Source of the DNA: JAAELZ01 sp965237485
Lineage (GTDB): Bacteria; Pseudomonadota; Gammaproteobacteria; Arenicellales; Poriferihabitantaceae
Length of the DNA: 64,000 nucleotides
Assembly (NCBI GenBank): GCA_965237485.1
Contig: CBDEFQ010000009.1
Coordinates: 310,001-374,000, forward strand
Direction of reading: 5' to 3'
Under the pieces are notes generated by a model that worked only from the letters and a program-made list of their open reading frames with translations, did no database searches and was not told where the DNA came from. Position numbers and translations under genes: made by a program. Each line of letters begins with the position of its first letter. Position 1 is the stretch's first letter. Positions 7,651-17,415 of the stretch are shown here, piece by piece.

Positions 7651-9044
7651 GAGTTATGCCTGAAAGTGGTGTATGGAGTAGTTGACTAAAAGCGGCGTAT
7701 CGGGATGAATTGAGTTTACAACAACTTAAACTTCCACAGACATACGCCACTATGAAACAGAATAAAATTATTTCCTTTGAAAAGCCAGAGCAAAGCATCG
7801 ATCCGCTGCAAGAATTGATTCGCAATGGCGCTAGGCAACTCATTCAAACCGCGGTCGAGAGTGAGTTATCTGAACTGCTGTATCGCAATTGTGACAAAGT
7901 CTCAGATTCAGGACACGCTGGTGTCGTTCGTAACGGCTATTTGCCAGAACGTGAACTGCAAACCGGGATCGGCCCAGTCAAAGTACGTATCCCCAAGGTG
8001 CGCTCCCGCACTGGAGTACCGATCACCTTTCGGTCTGCTTTAGTGCCGCCGTATGTGCGTAAAACGAGAACACTAGAAGCGGCCTTGCCTTGGCTGTATC
8101 TCAAGGGTGTCAGCACTGGAGAAATGGGGGATGCACTGAGCGTGCTAGTGGGTCAATCAGCGACTGGGTTATCATCAGGCACAGTGAGTAAGCTCAAAGC
8201 AACGTGGTCTCAGGAGTACAAGGATTGGAATAGAGAAGGTTTAGATCGAGATCGATGGGTTTATCTATGGGCGGACGGGATACACAGCGGCCTGCGCGGC
8301 GATGAGGGCCGGCTCTGTGCCTTAGTTGTCATCGGAGTGAATGAGCGCGGTCACAAGAAATTACTGGCGATTGAAGACGGTGAGCGAGAGTCTACGCAGA
8401 GTTGGCGAGAGGTGTTGTTGGCACTCAAGGAGCGAGGCCTGAATCAACCAGAGCTGGGCATCGGTGATGGTGCTTTAGGCTTTTGGAATGCCCTGGAAGA
8501 AGTCTATCCTGGCACTAAACATCAACGGTGCCGGGTGCATAAAACGGCCAACGTGCTGAACAAGCTGCCTAAATCGGTGCAGCCCAAAGCAAAAGCAGCT
8601 CTGCATAACATTTGGCAGGAAGAAACCAAAGAAGCGGCGCAAAGCGCCTATCAATTATTCATTAAAACCTGTCAAGACAAGTATCCAAAAGCCACGCAGT
8701 GCTTGGAAAAAGATCGCGAAGAGTTAATGACGTTCTACTCGTTCCCTGCCAAGCACTGGATGAGCATACGTACTACGAATCCAATTGAATCAACATTCGC
8801 GACTATCCGACACCGTACCAAACGATGCAAGGGATGTCTTAGCCGTGATGGCATGTTAAGTATGATGTTCAAGCTGGGTCAGTGCGCAGAGAAAAAGTGG
8901 AACCGAATACGCGGGTTCGCCTATCTAGCAAAAGTGATTCAAGGGGTTCCATTTAAAGATGGAATAGAGCAAACTAATGACTACTCAGATCAAACCGAGG
9001 CCGCTTGAAGAAAATGCCTCATACACCAGATTCGGGCATAACTC
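7651..9044 (+). mobile_element. IS256-type element (1394 bp) with 9-bp TSD TGGGTCATT
   Basis: Terminal inverted repeats GAGTTATGCCTGAAAGTGGT and GAGTTATGCCCGAATCTGGT face each other. The 9-bp direct repeat TGGGTCATT flanks it at 7642-7650 and 9045-9053. It is inserted inside IS256-type copy A, so it is the younger of the two. 8-9-bp duplications are normal for the IS256 family. Confidence 0.95.
7752..9008 (+). CDS. IS256-family transposase
   Basis: 418 residues from the ATG at 7752 (MKQNKIISFEKPEQ); a TTG at 7710 would add 14 residues but lacks support. DDE residues are D in VYLWADGIH, D in GIGDGALGFW and E in TNPIESTFATIRHRT. The C-terminus includes a CEKKWNRIRGF-like block usual for the family. 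It is clearly different from the 6463-7581 transposase. The frame is complete and the element has both ends and a duplication, so it may be mobile. Confidence 0.9.
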   Translation: MKQNKIISFEKPEQSIDPLQELIRNGARQLIQTAVESELSELLYRNCDKVSDSGHAGVVRNGYLPERELQTGIGPVKVRIPKVRSRTGVPITFRSALVPPYVRKTRTLEAALPWLYLKGVSTGEMGDALSVLVGQSATGLSSGTVSKLKATWSQEYKDWNREGLDRDRWVYLWADGIHSGLRGDEGRLCALVVIGVNERGHKKLLAIEDGERESTQSWREVLLALKERGLNQPELGIGDGALGFWNALEEVYPGTKHQRCRVHKTANVLNKLPKSVQPKAKAALHNIWQEETKEAAQSAYQLFIKTCQDKYPKATQCLEKDREELMTFYSFPAKHWMSIRTTNPIESTFATIRHRTKRCKGCLSRDGMLSMMFKLGQCAEKKWNRIRGFAYLAKVIQGVPFKDGIEQTNDYSDQTEAA

Positions 9045-9335
9045 TGGGTCATTTGGGTGTCTCCAGTATTTTAATTGCTTAAAACAGGGAACGCACAAAT
9101 GGTTCAACTTACAAGACACCAAGATAGAAAATTTGAATAAATCAAAAATTCGAAAAAATTCCCCCTGGGGGGAAAAGGCCATACTGCTCTATCTAATATA
9201 AAAGTCCATACCTGAAGTTACAGTATCGAAAAATTAAGTTTTCTTAAAATTGAAAACACCTGAATACGTCTGACTCGCGTTTTTAGCCTACCTATTAGGA
9301 GAGTATAAACAATGCACATTTGGGTAATGGGGGGA

Positions 9336-10268
9336 TTACCGGATCTTCTTATATCGCTTTCTACGCTCAGCTTTTCGCGCGAGTTTCTTGGCTTCTTTAT
9401 CAACCCTCAGCGCACCAGCTTGTTTCAACTCTTTAGCAACCATTTCCGGAGACTCCAAGGTTAAGCCGCCTAAGGCGCCCGAACGAATGTCTTTTATCAA
9501 AATCGTACAAGTGCGCTCTAAATCCGTTCTACCGCCTGCTTTAATCGCGCCTCGGTACCGTGCTATCGCATTTAGCAAAGCTTCATTGTCCACCGGAAGC
9601 GCATCTAATTTATAACGCTCGACAAGCCGTTGCGGATACAAATTGAGCATCAGCTCAGCCGCATAGAAGGCCAAATTTTCGTAGGGCACCGCCGTATCTT
9701 TAATTGCTCCGGTTATGCCAAAACGTAGCCCGCTAAATCGGTTTTCAATGTTAGGCCAAAGCACCCCCGGCGTATCTAACAGCACAATATTGTTATCTAA
9801 TTCAATGCGTTGCTGGCGCTTTGTAACAGCAGGCTCATTGCCGGTTTTAGCTATTACTTTGCCGCTCAATGCATTTATTAGCGAAGATTTACCGACGTTG
9901 GGTATGCCAACTATCATCACCCTAATCGGTTCGAGGCGATCTATTTTGTGAGAAAACAAGCCACGACACACCCCGGATAGCTTTTTTATCTCTGCTTTTC
10001 GCTGAATGGAGACGGAGCGACATTCGGTGGTTTGTTGGTGTTGGATATTTGCTATCCACAGCTTTGTCATCACTGGGTCAGCAAGATCAGACTTGGTCAA
10101 CACCCTGATGCCTGGCTTTTCACCACGCACCTCGTTTAACACGGGGTTTTGACTGCTATAAGGGATGCGCGCATCTAACACCTCAATAAACATATCCACT
10201 CGAGATAAGCTTTGCTTAATCTCTTTGATGGCCTTGTGCATGTGGCCGGGATACCATTGAATGTTCAT
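9336..10268 (-). CDS. ylqF: YlqF/RbgA-type ribosome biogenesis GTPase
   Basis: 310 residues. A circularly permuted GTPase: the G4 motif TKSD (near residue 58) comes before the P-loop GIPNVGKSS (near 120) and the G3 motif DTPG (near 165). The N-terminal WYPGHMHKA is a signature of the YlqF/RbgA family, which acts in large ribosomal subunit assembly. The C-terminal end is very basic (KKLARKAERRKRYKKIR), consistent with rRNA binding. It is monocistronic, with pta divergent and an IS downstream. Confidence 0.9.
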   Translation of the reverse strand: MNIQWYPGHMHKAIKEIKQSLSRVDMFIEVLDARIPYSSQNPVLNEVRGEKPGIRVLTKSDLADPVMTKLWIANIQHQQTTECRSVSIQRKAEIKKLSGVCRGLFSHKIDRLEPIRVMIVGIPNVGKSSLINALSGKVIAKTGNEPAVTKRQQRIELDNNIVLLDTPGVLWPNIENRFSGLRFGITGAIKDTAVPYENLAFYAAELMLNLYPQRLVERYKLDALPVDNEALLNAIARYRGAIKAGGRTDLERTCTILIKDIRSGALGGLTLESPEMVAKELKQAGALRVDKEAKKLARKAERRKRYKKIR

Positions 10269-10407
10269 CGCGTTATCGCATTTTTATACTGCTTCAACAG
10301 ACTACAAGGCAGAAATTTAGAAGAGCTAAAGTGTACTAAATGGCATACACTTAAAAGGACTTTTTAGCACTAAAACCACTGCTTTTTTAATTATCTGGTT
10401 CTAAATT

Positions 10408-11394
10408 ATGCAAACGCCTTTTTTAATCCAATTTGCAGAAAGTGCCCGCCATAACCCGCGTACTATTGTATTACCTGAAGGCTTAGACGACCGCATACTT
10501 AAAGCCTCCATACATTGCGTAGCGCATGGATTAGCTAAACCCGTTCTTATTGGAAATATTAATTTAGTCAAAGAATTAGCTTTTAATAATAGCTTGAGCC
10601 TAGATGGCATTTCTATTGTAGACCCAAGCAATGATAGCCGTTCAGAAGCTTACGCCAATACTCTGCTTGATTTACGTAAAGCCAAGGGGTTAACCGAAGA
10701 TCAAGCTAACGAAATGATTCAGCAGCCGCTCGTGTTCGCAAATTGTATGGTGCGCGCCGGAGATGCCGATGCTTGCGTGGCTGGCGCTCAGCACTCGACA
10801 TCCGATGTGGTCCGAGCAGCTTTGCAGATTATTGGTGTAGCAAGTGGCGTTAAACTTGTCTCAAGCTTTTTTATAATGGTCACTAAGCACAGCGATGAAC
10901 CCATCCTTTTCGCGGATTGCGCCCTTAACATTGCACCCGACCCGGCGCAGCTTGCCGATATCGCCATTTCAAGCGCAGAAAGTGCCTTCAATTTACTCGG
11001 TTTTGTTCCCCGTATCGCTATGCTTTCCTTTTCTACTAATGCAAGTGCGACGCACCCGCAGGTAGACAAAGTACGTGATGCAGTTGCGCTGATTAAAGCC
11101 GCCAAGCCAGACTTGAATGTAATTGGAGATATTCAATTTGATGCTGCGTTCAATGCCCAAACATTAAAAGCGAAATGGCCCGATACAACATTTACAGCTC
11201 CGGCAAATATTTTCATATTCCCCAGTTTAGAATCAGGCAATATTGCTTATAAAATAGCCGAACGCTTGGGCGGTGCATTACCCGTAGGACCAATTTTGCA
11301 GGGATTAAATAAGCCCGTAAATGACCTATCGCGCGGCAGTGATGTCGAAGCCATAATTAATACGATTATCGTTACGGCTAATCAAGTTCTTTGA
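10408..11394 (+). CDS. pta: Phosphate acetyltransferase, short form
   Basis: 328 residues covering only the catalytic PTA/PTB domain, without the long N-terminal regulatory part of enterobacterial Pta. Diagnostic strings are TIVLPEGLDDRILKA at the start, LVFANCMVRAGDADACVAG, SSFFIMV and the C-terminal QGLNKPVNDLSRG. It interconverts acetyl-CoA and acetyl phosphate. No acetate kinase gene is beside it. Its end overlaps the convergent alkB-like gene by 13 bp. Confidence 0.88.
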   Translation: MQTPFLIQFAESARHNPRTIVLPEGLDDRILKASIHCVAHGLAKPVLIGNINLVKELAFNNSLSLDGISIVDPSNDSRSEAYANTLLDLRKAKGLTEDQANEMIQQPLVFANCMVRAGDADACVAGAQHSTSDVVRAALQIIGVASGVKLVSSFFIMVTKHSDEPILFADCALNIAPDPAQLADIAISSAESAFNLLGFVPRIAMLSFSTNASATHPQVDKVRDAVALIKAAKPDLNVIGDIQFDAAFNAQTLKAKWPDTTFTAPANIFIFPSLESGNIAYKIAERLGGALPVGPILQGLNKPVNDLSRGSDVEAIINTIIVTANQVL

Positions 11395-12447
11395 ATTCGA
11401 CCTGCAGAAGCCAAAATAGGATCAGTCAATTTTTTCCACAATGGCGGAACAGCCACCATCCCTATTGCCCAAAAATAACTGATTGGTAAACGGGGTGCAT
11501 TGGCTTCTAAGCCCAGAGCATAATACGGCAAATGTGGATGTACGTGATGGAAAGAGTGGTGTCCTACACGATAAGTAAAATAATTTGAAATTAGATGGTA
11601 AGAATCCCAAGAATGGCTCCCATCTAACTCTTCATATTCGCCATTTTTAACTGCTCGTTTCAAGCTATAGTGCTGAATATAATTTATCGCCTCCAAAATA
11701 AAATGCGCTCCTATCACTTGCCCAATAACAAATATTGCTGCGGTAAATCCTAGCCACACCGGGATAAGTAAAAAGAAAACGAACTGGCATACCAATGCAC
11801 GTAGAAACCGATTTTTGTACAGTTTAGCTAAACTTGAATCACTGAGCTTCTTCGTCCTTGCAGCTTCAATTCTCCATGCACACTTGGCACTTTGCGGGAT
11901 AGTTCGCCACCAATATGCCCAAAATGATTCGTTCATCCAAGCGGTATTCTTGTCAGTATCTGTTGCAGCTCGTACATGATGACTGGCTAAATGTATAATC
12001 TTATAGTGTGGATAACACAGAACTAGGCTCAGAAACTTGGTGTAGGCCATGGTCTATCTTCGTGCGCCGGTGGAGCAATTCATGGTTTGCTGCAAAACCA
12101 ATGGCCCCAATTAAACTGAACGAAGCAACCATTGATGCTAGGCCTATATTACTTAGGCCGGAAGCTGCGTAAATAGCGACCAAGAAGAAAAATACGTACG
12201 AAATTGCGTAAATTCTGGGCGACCAGGCTAGTGCTTCTTGCTGAACCTCTGAAAATTGTTCCACTTTAAATACGCTGCTTTGCTTGGCATCAAATAGCAA
12301 ATCCATCAACGGGATCAACGATATTGAAAGAACCAAAGGTAATAAAATAAATAGTTCTCCAATGAAAAGCCCCACAGACAACATACCAAAAAGGGTTAGC
12401 GGTAAGTAACAAAGAAATATATGTGTCGATGGGCCAATGTTTTTCAT
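11382..12447 (-). pseudogene. AlkB/XylM-type membrane hydroxylase, frameshifted
   Basis: Two overlapping frames together make one alkane or xylene-type diiron hydroxylase of about 355 residues. The N-terminal part (12447 down to about 12040) has four hydrophobic segments and the first histidine box NHELLHRR. The C-terminal part (about 12050 down to 11382) has HLASHH, NYIQHYSLKR and GHHSFHH, completing the eight-His set. The reading frame shifts by one base near 12036-12050, where TKIDHG continues as AYTKFLSLVLCYPHY. Apart from this shift all catalytic residues are present, so it is either a recent pseudogene or a sequencing error. No rubredoxin or reductase gene is adjacent. Confidence 0.8.
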
Positions 12448-12508
12448 TTTACTTTCTTTAATATCAAGTCGTAGAGTACCAAGGACTGCATGACTGACGA
12501 CTTTATCA

Positions 12509-13276
12509 CTATGGAATCAATTTATCTCTATAGTCAAGAGGAGTTGGATCCAGTCTCTCGAAAATAATGTTATCTACATATCGCCTTGCGGCTTTTAAGC
12601 GTGCTGGTGTATTTATAGTCCAGCTGATTATCGGCAACCCTCTGCGCTTTAAACCCTGCATTCTCCAGCTTGAGAGCATATTGATTTCACAAGAAATAAA
12701 ATCCGGCTTACTCATAAAGTTTAGCAAGCATTGGCTATACGCCACTTTTTTCCACCACGGTAGCTGGTACTTAAAATAGCGCTCGGTTATCTGGCCACGC
12801 AGCACCTCGGGTCGGTTTTTTACAAACCAGGCTAAACGATATGGATTAAACGCCACCACGGCGTAATCTCCTTTATACAGGTCTAATTCCAATGCTACGG
12901 CTTCATCCAAGGAACTTGAACCACCCCTTAGGCCCTTTACCTCGACCAATAGGGGTATTTGGCCCCTAACCAGTTGTAAAACTTGATTTAAGCTCGGAAT
13001 CGCGTGATCAGTGTTTAAAACACGTAGTTCTTGTAGCGCAGCAAAAGTCGCGTCCTTAACCCTGCCACTGCCGTTGCTTAGGTGCTCTAAAGTGGCGTCA
13101 TGAAAAACCACTACTTCTCCATCTTGGCTCAGTTGGACGTCTAGTTCTATACCATACCCCTTGTCGATGGCTGCACTGAATGCTGCTATGGTGTTTTCAG
13201 GTATATTGGGTTCACTATGTAGGCCGCGGTGCGCGAATGGTTTGTCGAACAACCAATGGCCGGTTTTTATCCGCAT
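12509..13276 (-). CDS. ugpQ: Glycerophosphodiester phosphodiesterase
   Basis: 255 residues of GDPD fold. Catalytic HRG is in FAHRGLHSEP, metal ligands are in PENTIAAF and IELDVQLS, and the second catalytic His is in VVFHDATL. There is no signal peptide, so it is probably cytoplasmic (UgpQ-type), releasing glycerol-3-phosphate from glycerophosphodiesters. It lies 6 bp after dxr on the same strand and is probably cotranscribed, occupying the position where many gammaproteobacteria have rseP and bamA. Confidence 0.88.
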   Translation of the reverse strand: MRIKTGHWLFDKPFAHRGLHSEPNIPENTIAAFSAAIDKGYGIELDVQLSQDGEVVVFHDATLEHLSNGSGRVKDATFAALQELRVLNTDHAIPSLNQVLQLVRGQIPLLVEVKGLRGGSSSLDEAVALELDLYKGDYAVVAFNPYRLAWFVKNRPEVLRGQITERYFKYQLPWWKKVAYSQCLLNFMSKPDFISCEINMLSSWRMQGLKRRGLPIISWTINTPARLKAARRYVDNIIFERLDPTPLDYRDKLIP

Positions 13277-13282
13277 AACAAC

Positions 13283-14491
13283 CTAAGCTGCTAATTTTAA
13301 AGCAATTTGAGCGGCGTAGTCTCTGGCTTGGGAGTCAGCGTGCAATACAGATTCCAAACTTCTATCGGCTTCTGACCCCAATCCACGCATAGTATCTTCT
13401 ACAACTTTGACTATTTCAGTAAAGCCAATTCGCTTATTTAAAAAAGCTTCAACCGCCACTTCGTTCGCCGCGCTCAGCACAGTCGGCAGCGTTCCCCCGG
13501 CTTGTGCAGCTTGTGTTGCCAAACTCAATGCGGGAAAGCGCTCATAATCAGGCGGCAAGAAATCTAATCTAGAAAGCGAAATTAAATCCAGTGACTTAAC
13601 CCCTGACTCTATTCTTTGTGGCCAACCCAAAGCATGTGCGATAGGGACACGCATATCCGAATCTCCCATCTGCGATAAGATTGAGCCATCTATATACTCA
13701 ACCATAGAATGGATCACACTTTGCGGATGCACAACGATATCAATTTTTTCCGTCTGCAATGAAAACAATGCACAAGCTTCGATCAGCTCTAGGCCTTTAT
13801 TCATCATTGTGGCCGAGTCCACCGAGATCTTTTTGCCCATCTTCCAATTAGGGTGCGAACAAGCTTGATCAGGCGTAATATTTGCAAAATCTTTGAGTGC
13901 TAAAGTTCTAAACGGGCCACCCGAACCGGTTAAGATCAGTTTCCTTACACCTTCACTCACTAAGTTACGTTTCGATTGCGTACTCCTAATGCGACTATTA
14001 AAGGGAGGCAAACACTGAAAAATAGCATTATGTTCGCTATCTAAAGGCAATAAAGTCGCGCCATATTTATCAGCTAAATTGACTATTTCCTCGCCCAGCA
14101 TCACCAAGGGTTCTTTGTTTGCGATGAGTACTGTTTTACTCGATTTAACAGCAGATAAGGTTGAAAGCAAACCAGCAGCTCCGACAATGCCGCTCACCAC
14201 AACATCTACCTCTGGCTCACTAGCCAGTTCGGTTAAAGCCTCTACCGAATCAACAATTTGGGTTGATAAGCCCTGCTGAGCACATTTTGTACGCAATAGT
14301 GCAGCCGCGTGTTGATCCGCCATGACCGCACATTTAGGTTTATGCTCAACACACTGCGCAAACATGGAATCCACGTCAGTATTCGCACTCAAGCCAAAGC
14401 AATTAAATCGATCCGGATGTTGCTTTAGCACATCCAAGGTATTTAAGCCTATCGACCCCGTAGAGCCTAAGATTACTACCTGACGCTTCAT
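13283..14491 (-). CDS. dxr: 1-deoxy-D-xylulose 5-phosphate reductoisomerase
   Basis: 402 residues, normal length. NADPH-binding GSTGSIGLNTL is at the N-terminus. Substrate and metal-site blocks are NKEPLVMLG, DSEHNAIFQ, LTGSGGPFR and HPNWKMGKKISVDSATMMNKG. It catalyses the committed step of the MEP isoprenoid pathway (DXP to MEP). Its start overlaps the end of cdsA by 4 bp, placing it in the rpsB-tsf-pyrH-frr-uppS-cdsA-dxr series. Confidence 0.97.
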   Translation of the reverse strand: MKRQVVILGSTGSIGLNTLDVLKQHPDRFNCFGLSANTDVDSMFAQCVEHKPKCAVMADQHAAALLRTKCAQQGLSTQIVDSVEALTELASEPEVDVVVSGIVGAAGLLSTLSAVKSSKTVLIANKEPLVMLGEEIVNLADKYGATLLPLDSEHNAIFQCLPPFNSRIRSTQSKRNLVSEGVRKLILTGSGGPFRTLALKDFANITPDQACSHPNWKMGKKISVDSATMMNKGLELIEACALFSLQTEKIDIVVHPQSVIHSMVEYIDGSILSQMGDSDMRVPIAHALGWPQRIESGVKSLDLISLSRLDFLPPDYERFPALSLATQAAQAGGTLPTVLSAANEVAVEAFLNKRIGFTEIVKVVEDTMRGLGSEADRSLESVLHADSQARDYAAQIALKLAA

Positions 14492-15279
14492 GTTATTGCC
14501 ATGATAATGGGCCAGCTAAAAGCAAATATGGGCAGACCCGCAATTAGTCCGTCAATACGATCAAGCACACCGCCGTGACCAGGAATAAGATTGCCGCTAT
14601 CTTTCATATCTGCCGCGCGCTTTAACTTGCTTTCCGACAAATCACCCACTACGGAGATAAAGCTAACTGCCATAGCTAGTAGCACTAATAAAACAAATTC
14701 AAAACCTGAAATTTGATCGATCAGGAAATAAGCCGCATAAACCAGACTTAAAACTACCGAGCCGATCACACCAGAGGCCACGCCCTCCCATGTCTTTCCA
14801 GGGCTAATTGACGGTGCTAGTTTATTTTTACCAAACCGCTTACCACCAAAATAAGCCAAAGAGTCTGCAGCCCAAACCATCATTAATGCCATCAACAACG
14901 TTGCGGGACCTTGCAGATGCAACACACTCAGTGCGACCCATGCGAACCATAAGGCAAAAACTCCGCGAACTAAGCTCCAGCTTCCCAATTTTATTGGCTG
15001 ACTTAATCTGGTCGTTTGCCACAACCAGTAACAGCAAGCCACTGCCAAAATCCATGTCTTGGGCACATTAACGTAGTAAGTAATGGCGGCTAGTAGACTT
15101 AATAGAACCGCAGCTCGAATATAGCTCTCCAAGCTTTGTTTACATAATACTCTCCACTCATACAAACCCATAAGCATCAAAAGCAACGCAGCCACTGAAA
15201 ACCACATGTTCGGCAATTGAAAAATAGCTAGTAAGGCTACAACCGCCATTACTAGTGCCGACACTACTCTTGTAAGCAT
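14488..15279 (-). CDS. cdsA: Phosphatidate cytidylyltransferase
   Basis: 263 residues with about seven membrane helices. The CDP-alcohol precursor motifs SPGKTWEG and the C-terminal signature GGVLDRIDGL, with its metal-binding D residues, are present. It makes CDP-diacylglycerol from phosphatidic acid in the inner membrane. It overlaps uppS by one base and dxr by 4 bp, indicating tight translational coupling. Confidence 0.95.
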   Translation of the reverse strand: MLTRVVSALVMAVVALLAIFQLPNMWFSVAALLLMLMGLYEWRVLCKQSLESYIRAAVLLSLLAAITYYVNVPKTWILAVACCYWLWQTTRLSQPIKLGSWSLVRGVFALWFAWVALSVLHLQGPATLLMALMMVWAADSLAYFGGKRFGKNKLAPSISPGKTWEGVASGVIGSVVLSLVYAAYFLIDQISGFEFVLLVLLAMAVSFISVVGDLSESKLKRAADMKDSGNLIPGHGGVLDRIDGLIAGLPIFAFSWPIIMAIT

Positions 15280-16031
15280 TAGCTAAGCCCCGTGGTTATT
15301 TGCTCACCTGTCTTTCCGTATCGGCGTTGCCGGCTCGCGTACCAATCAATTGCTGTATCTAATGCTTTCTCGTTAAAATCTGGCCAATAAACATCGGTAA
15401 AATAGAGTTCACTATAGGCACACTGCCAGAGCAAAAAGTTACTAATGCGAATCTCCCCTCCCGTTCTTATTAATAGATCTGGGTCAGGAAGCTGTGCCGT
15501 ATTCAAGTGCTTACTAATAGCTGCTTCGTCAATATTATCAACTTCAATTTCCCCCTGCGTAGCTAGCAGCGCAAGCTGTTTTGCCGCCTGTGCAATATCC
15601 CAACGCCCACCGTAGTTAATTGCGATGTTTAAATTAAGCCCTTGGTTATTGGAAGTTAAACTCAGAGCCTTGTCTATTTTATTTTGTAACCGTTTGGGAA
15701 AGGCGGCCAAATCACCCAAGATCGACAAACGGATATCATTTTTATGTAACCGCGCTAAATCGTCGCCCAATACCTTAGCGAGTAATTCGAGTAATAGTTT
15801 TACTTCTGTAGGTGGCCGATTCCAGTTTTCGCTGCTAAACGCAAATAAAGTTAAGTGCGCAACGCCACGCCGAGCCGCGTGTTCTACAATGCTGCGTACG
15901 GACTCAACACCCGCACGATGGCCTACTACTCGGGGCTTATTCTGGCGTTTCGCCCATCGACCATTGCCATCCATGATGATAGCAATATGCCTGGGAATCA
16001 CCTTAGCGTGTTCTGACGATTGAGCACCCAT
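15279..16031 (-). CDS. uppS: Undecaprenyl diphosphate synthase
   Basis: 250 residues. Catalytic Asp and diphosphate-binding residues are in IIMDGNGRWAKRQ, followed by GHRAGVES, FSSENWNRP and RTGGEIRISNFLLWQ. The YSELYFTDVYWPDF block near the C-terminus is diagnostic of the cis-prenyltransferase family. It supplies the lipid carrier for peptidoglycan. It is separated from frr by 57 bp and overlaps cdsA by one base. Confidence 0.97.
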   Translation of the reverse strand: MGAQSSEHAKVIPRHIAIIMDGNGRWAKRQNKPRVVGHRAGVESVRSIVEHAARRGVAHLTLFAFSSENWNRPPTEVKLLLELLAKVLGDDLARLHKNDIRLSILGDLAAFPKRLQNKIDKALSLTSNNQGLNLNIAINYGGRWDIAQAAKQLALLATQGEIEVDNIDEAAISKHLNTAQLPDPDLLIRTGGEIRISNFLLWQCAYSELYFTDVYWPDFNEKALDTAIDWYASRQRRYGKTGEQITTGLS

Positions 16032-16088
16032 CCCTTTAGGTTGAGTCGAATTCAGAAATGATTACAGGACGACGCTAACAAATTCGCG

Positions 16089-16646
16089 CTAAACTTCCAT
16101 CACTTCCTGTTGTTTTTCTTCAACCGCTTCATCCATTTGCGCGACATACTTGTCTGTTAAATCTTGAATTTGCCCTTGCGCATGCTTGTCTTGGTCTTCC
16201 GAAATCTCCTTTTCTTTTTCTAAGTCTTTAACTTGGTTCATGGCATCACGGCGTATATTACGAATAGCAATTTTTCCATTTTCGCCTTCATTTTTAACGA
16301 TTTTGGTCATTTCGATGCGACGTTCTTCTGTCATTGGTGGCAATGGGATACGAATGTGCTCACCAGCAGTCACTGGGTTTAAGCCTAAATCTGATTCCAT
16401 AATTGCTTTCTCGATCACTGGCACCATATTTTTCTCCCACGGCTGTATAGACAGCGTTCTCGCATCGGCCACACCTACCGTGGCACACTGAGAAATTTGC
16501 GTAGGGCTACCGTAATAATCCACCATTAAATGATCGAGCAGACTGGTGTTAGCTCGGCCTGTACGAATGCGTACAAATTCATTTTTAATGGCCTCAACGC
16601 TTTTACTCATCCGGGTTTGCGCTTCTTTTAAAATTTCATCGATCAT
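16089..16646 (-). CDS. frr: Ribosome recycling factor
   Basis: 185 residues, usual length. The N-terminus MIDEILKEAQTRMSKS and the block VRIRTGRANTSLLD are typical, as is the coiled-coil C-terminus ending in Glu-rich sequence. With EF-G it splits post-termination ribosomes. It is 29 bp downstream of pyrH. Confidence 0.97.
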   Translation of the reverse strand: MIDEILKEAQTRMSKSVEAIKNEFVRIRTGRANTSLLDHLMVDYYGSPTQISQCATVGVADARTLSIQPWEKNMVPVIEKAIMESDLGLNPVTAGEHIRIPLPPMTEERRIEMTKIVKNEGENGKIAIRNIRRDAMNQVKDLEKEKEISEDQDKHAQGQIQDLTDKYVAQMDEAVEEKQQEVMEV

Positions 16647-16675
16647 AATATTGCCCTAGACTTATTACCTACAAT

Positions 16676-17392
16676 TTATGCCTCAACCAGCGTACCGACA
16701 TCTTCACCCATCACTGCACGCATTAAGTTGCCTTCTTGGTAAAAGTTTAACACGCGAATAGGCAGTTTATTTTCTCTACATAGGGTAATTGCGGTTGCAT
16801 CCATTACGCCTAGCTTTTTCTCAATAGCCTCGTCAAAACTAAGGTGCTCGTACCGCGTTGCAGTATTGTCTTTCTCTGGGTCAGCGGTGTATACACCATC
16901 CACGCGAGTTGCCTTAATCAACAAATCAGCGCCCATTTCTAAAGCCCGTAAGCTGGCCGCAGTATCCGTAGTAAACAAAGGGTTTCCGGTGCCAGTGGCA
17001 AAGATCACCACACGGCGTTTTTGAAGATGTTTAAGTGCCCGCGGGCGCACGTAAGGTTCGACTACTCCGGCAATATTTAAAGCCGACATCACCCTACATG
17101 GTTGGCCACAAGCTTCTAGTGCTTGCTGTAACGACAAAGCATTCATTGCCGTAGCTAACATGCCAATGTAATCAGAACCGATGCGGTCCATGCCCTTAGA
17201 CGCAGCCTGCATGCCGCGAAAGAAGTTACCACCACCCACCACGATAGCGAGTTGTACGCCGGTATCAGCAATGGTTTTTATTTCTGCAGCGACCGAGGCA
17301 AGCATATCCGCCTCGATACCAAATTTAGCATCCCCTGCTAAAGACTCCCCACTTAACTTCAGCAATACTGTTTTATAAGCGGGGTTTGTCAT
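16676..17392 (-). CDS. pyrH: UMP kinase
   Basis: 238 residues of amino-acid-kinase fold. LLKLSGESLAG at the N-terminus, VVGGGNFFRG and the nucleotide-site block KATRVDGVYTADPEKD are present, matching bacterial UMP kinase. It phosphorylates UMP to UDP and is hexameric in known homologues. It lies 23 bp after tsf in the usual tsf-pyrH-frr order. Confidence 0.97.
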   Translation of the reverse strand: MTNPAYKTVLLKLSGESLAGDAKFGIEADMLASVAAEIKTIADTGVQLAIVVGGGNFFRGMQAASKGMDRIGSDYIGMLATAMNALSLQQALEACGQPCRVMSALNIAGVVEPYVRPRALKHLQKRRVVIFATGTGNPLFTTDTAASLRALEMGADLLIKATRVDGVYTADPEKDNTATRYEHLSFDEAIEKKLGVMDATAITLCRENKLPIRVLNFYQEGNLMRAVMGEDVGTLVEA

Positions 17393-17415
17393 AGTGTTAT
17401 CGCTAAGCGGTGTGC

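Larger units (their letters stand above)
6432..9227 (-). mobile_element. IS256-type element (copy A), interrupted by a second IS256-type element
   Basis: Ends were set by comparison with copies at 30200-31591 and 62534-63508. The left end starts GATTACGCAACATTGGGTAT and the right end, read inward, starts GATACTGTAACTTCAGGTAT. Flanks (GAAAATAA and GAAAAATT) are only an imperfect direct repeat. A different IS256-type element is inserted at 7651-9044 between the transposase start and the right end, so copy A alone is about 1.39 kb. Confidence 0.8.
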
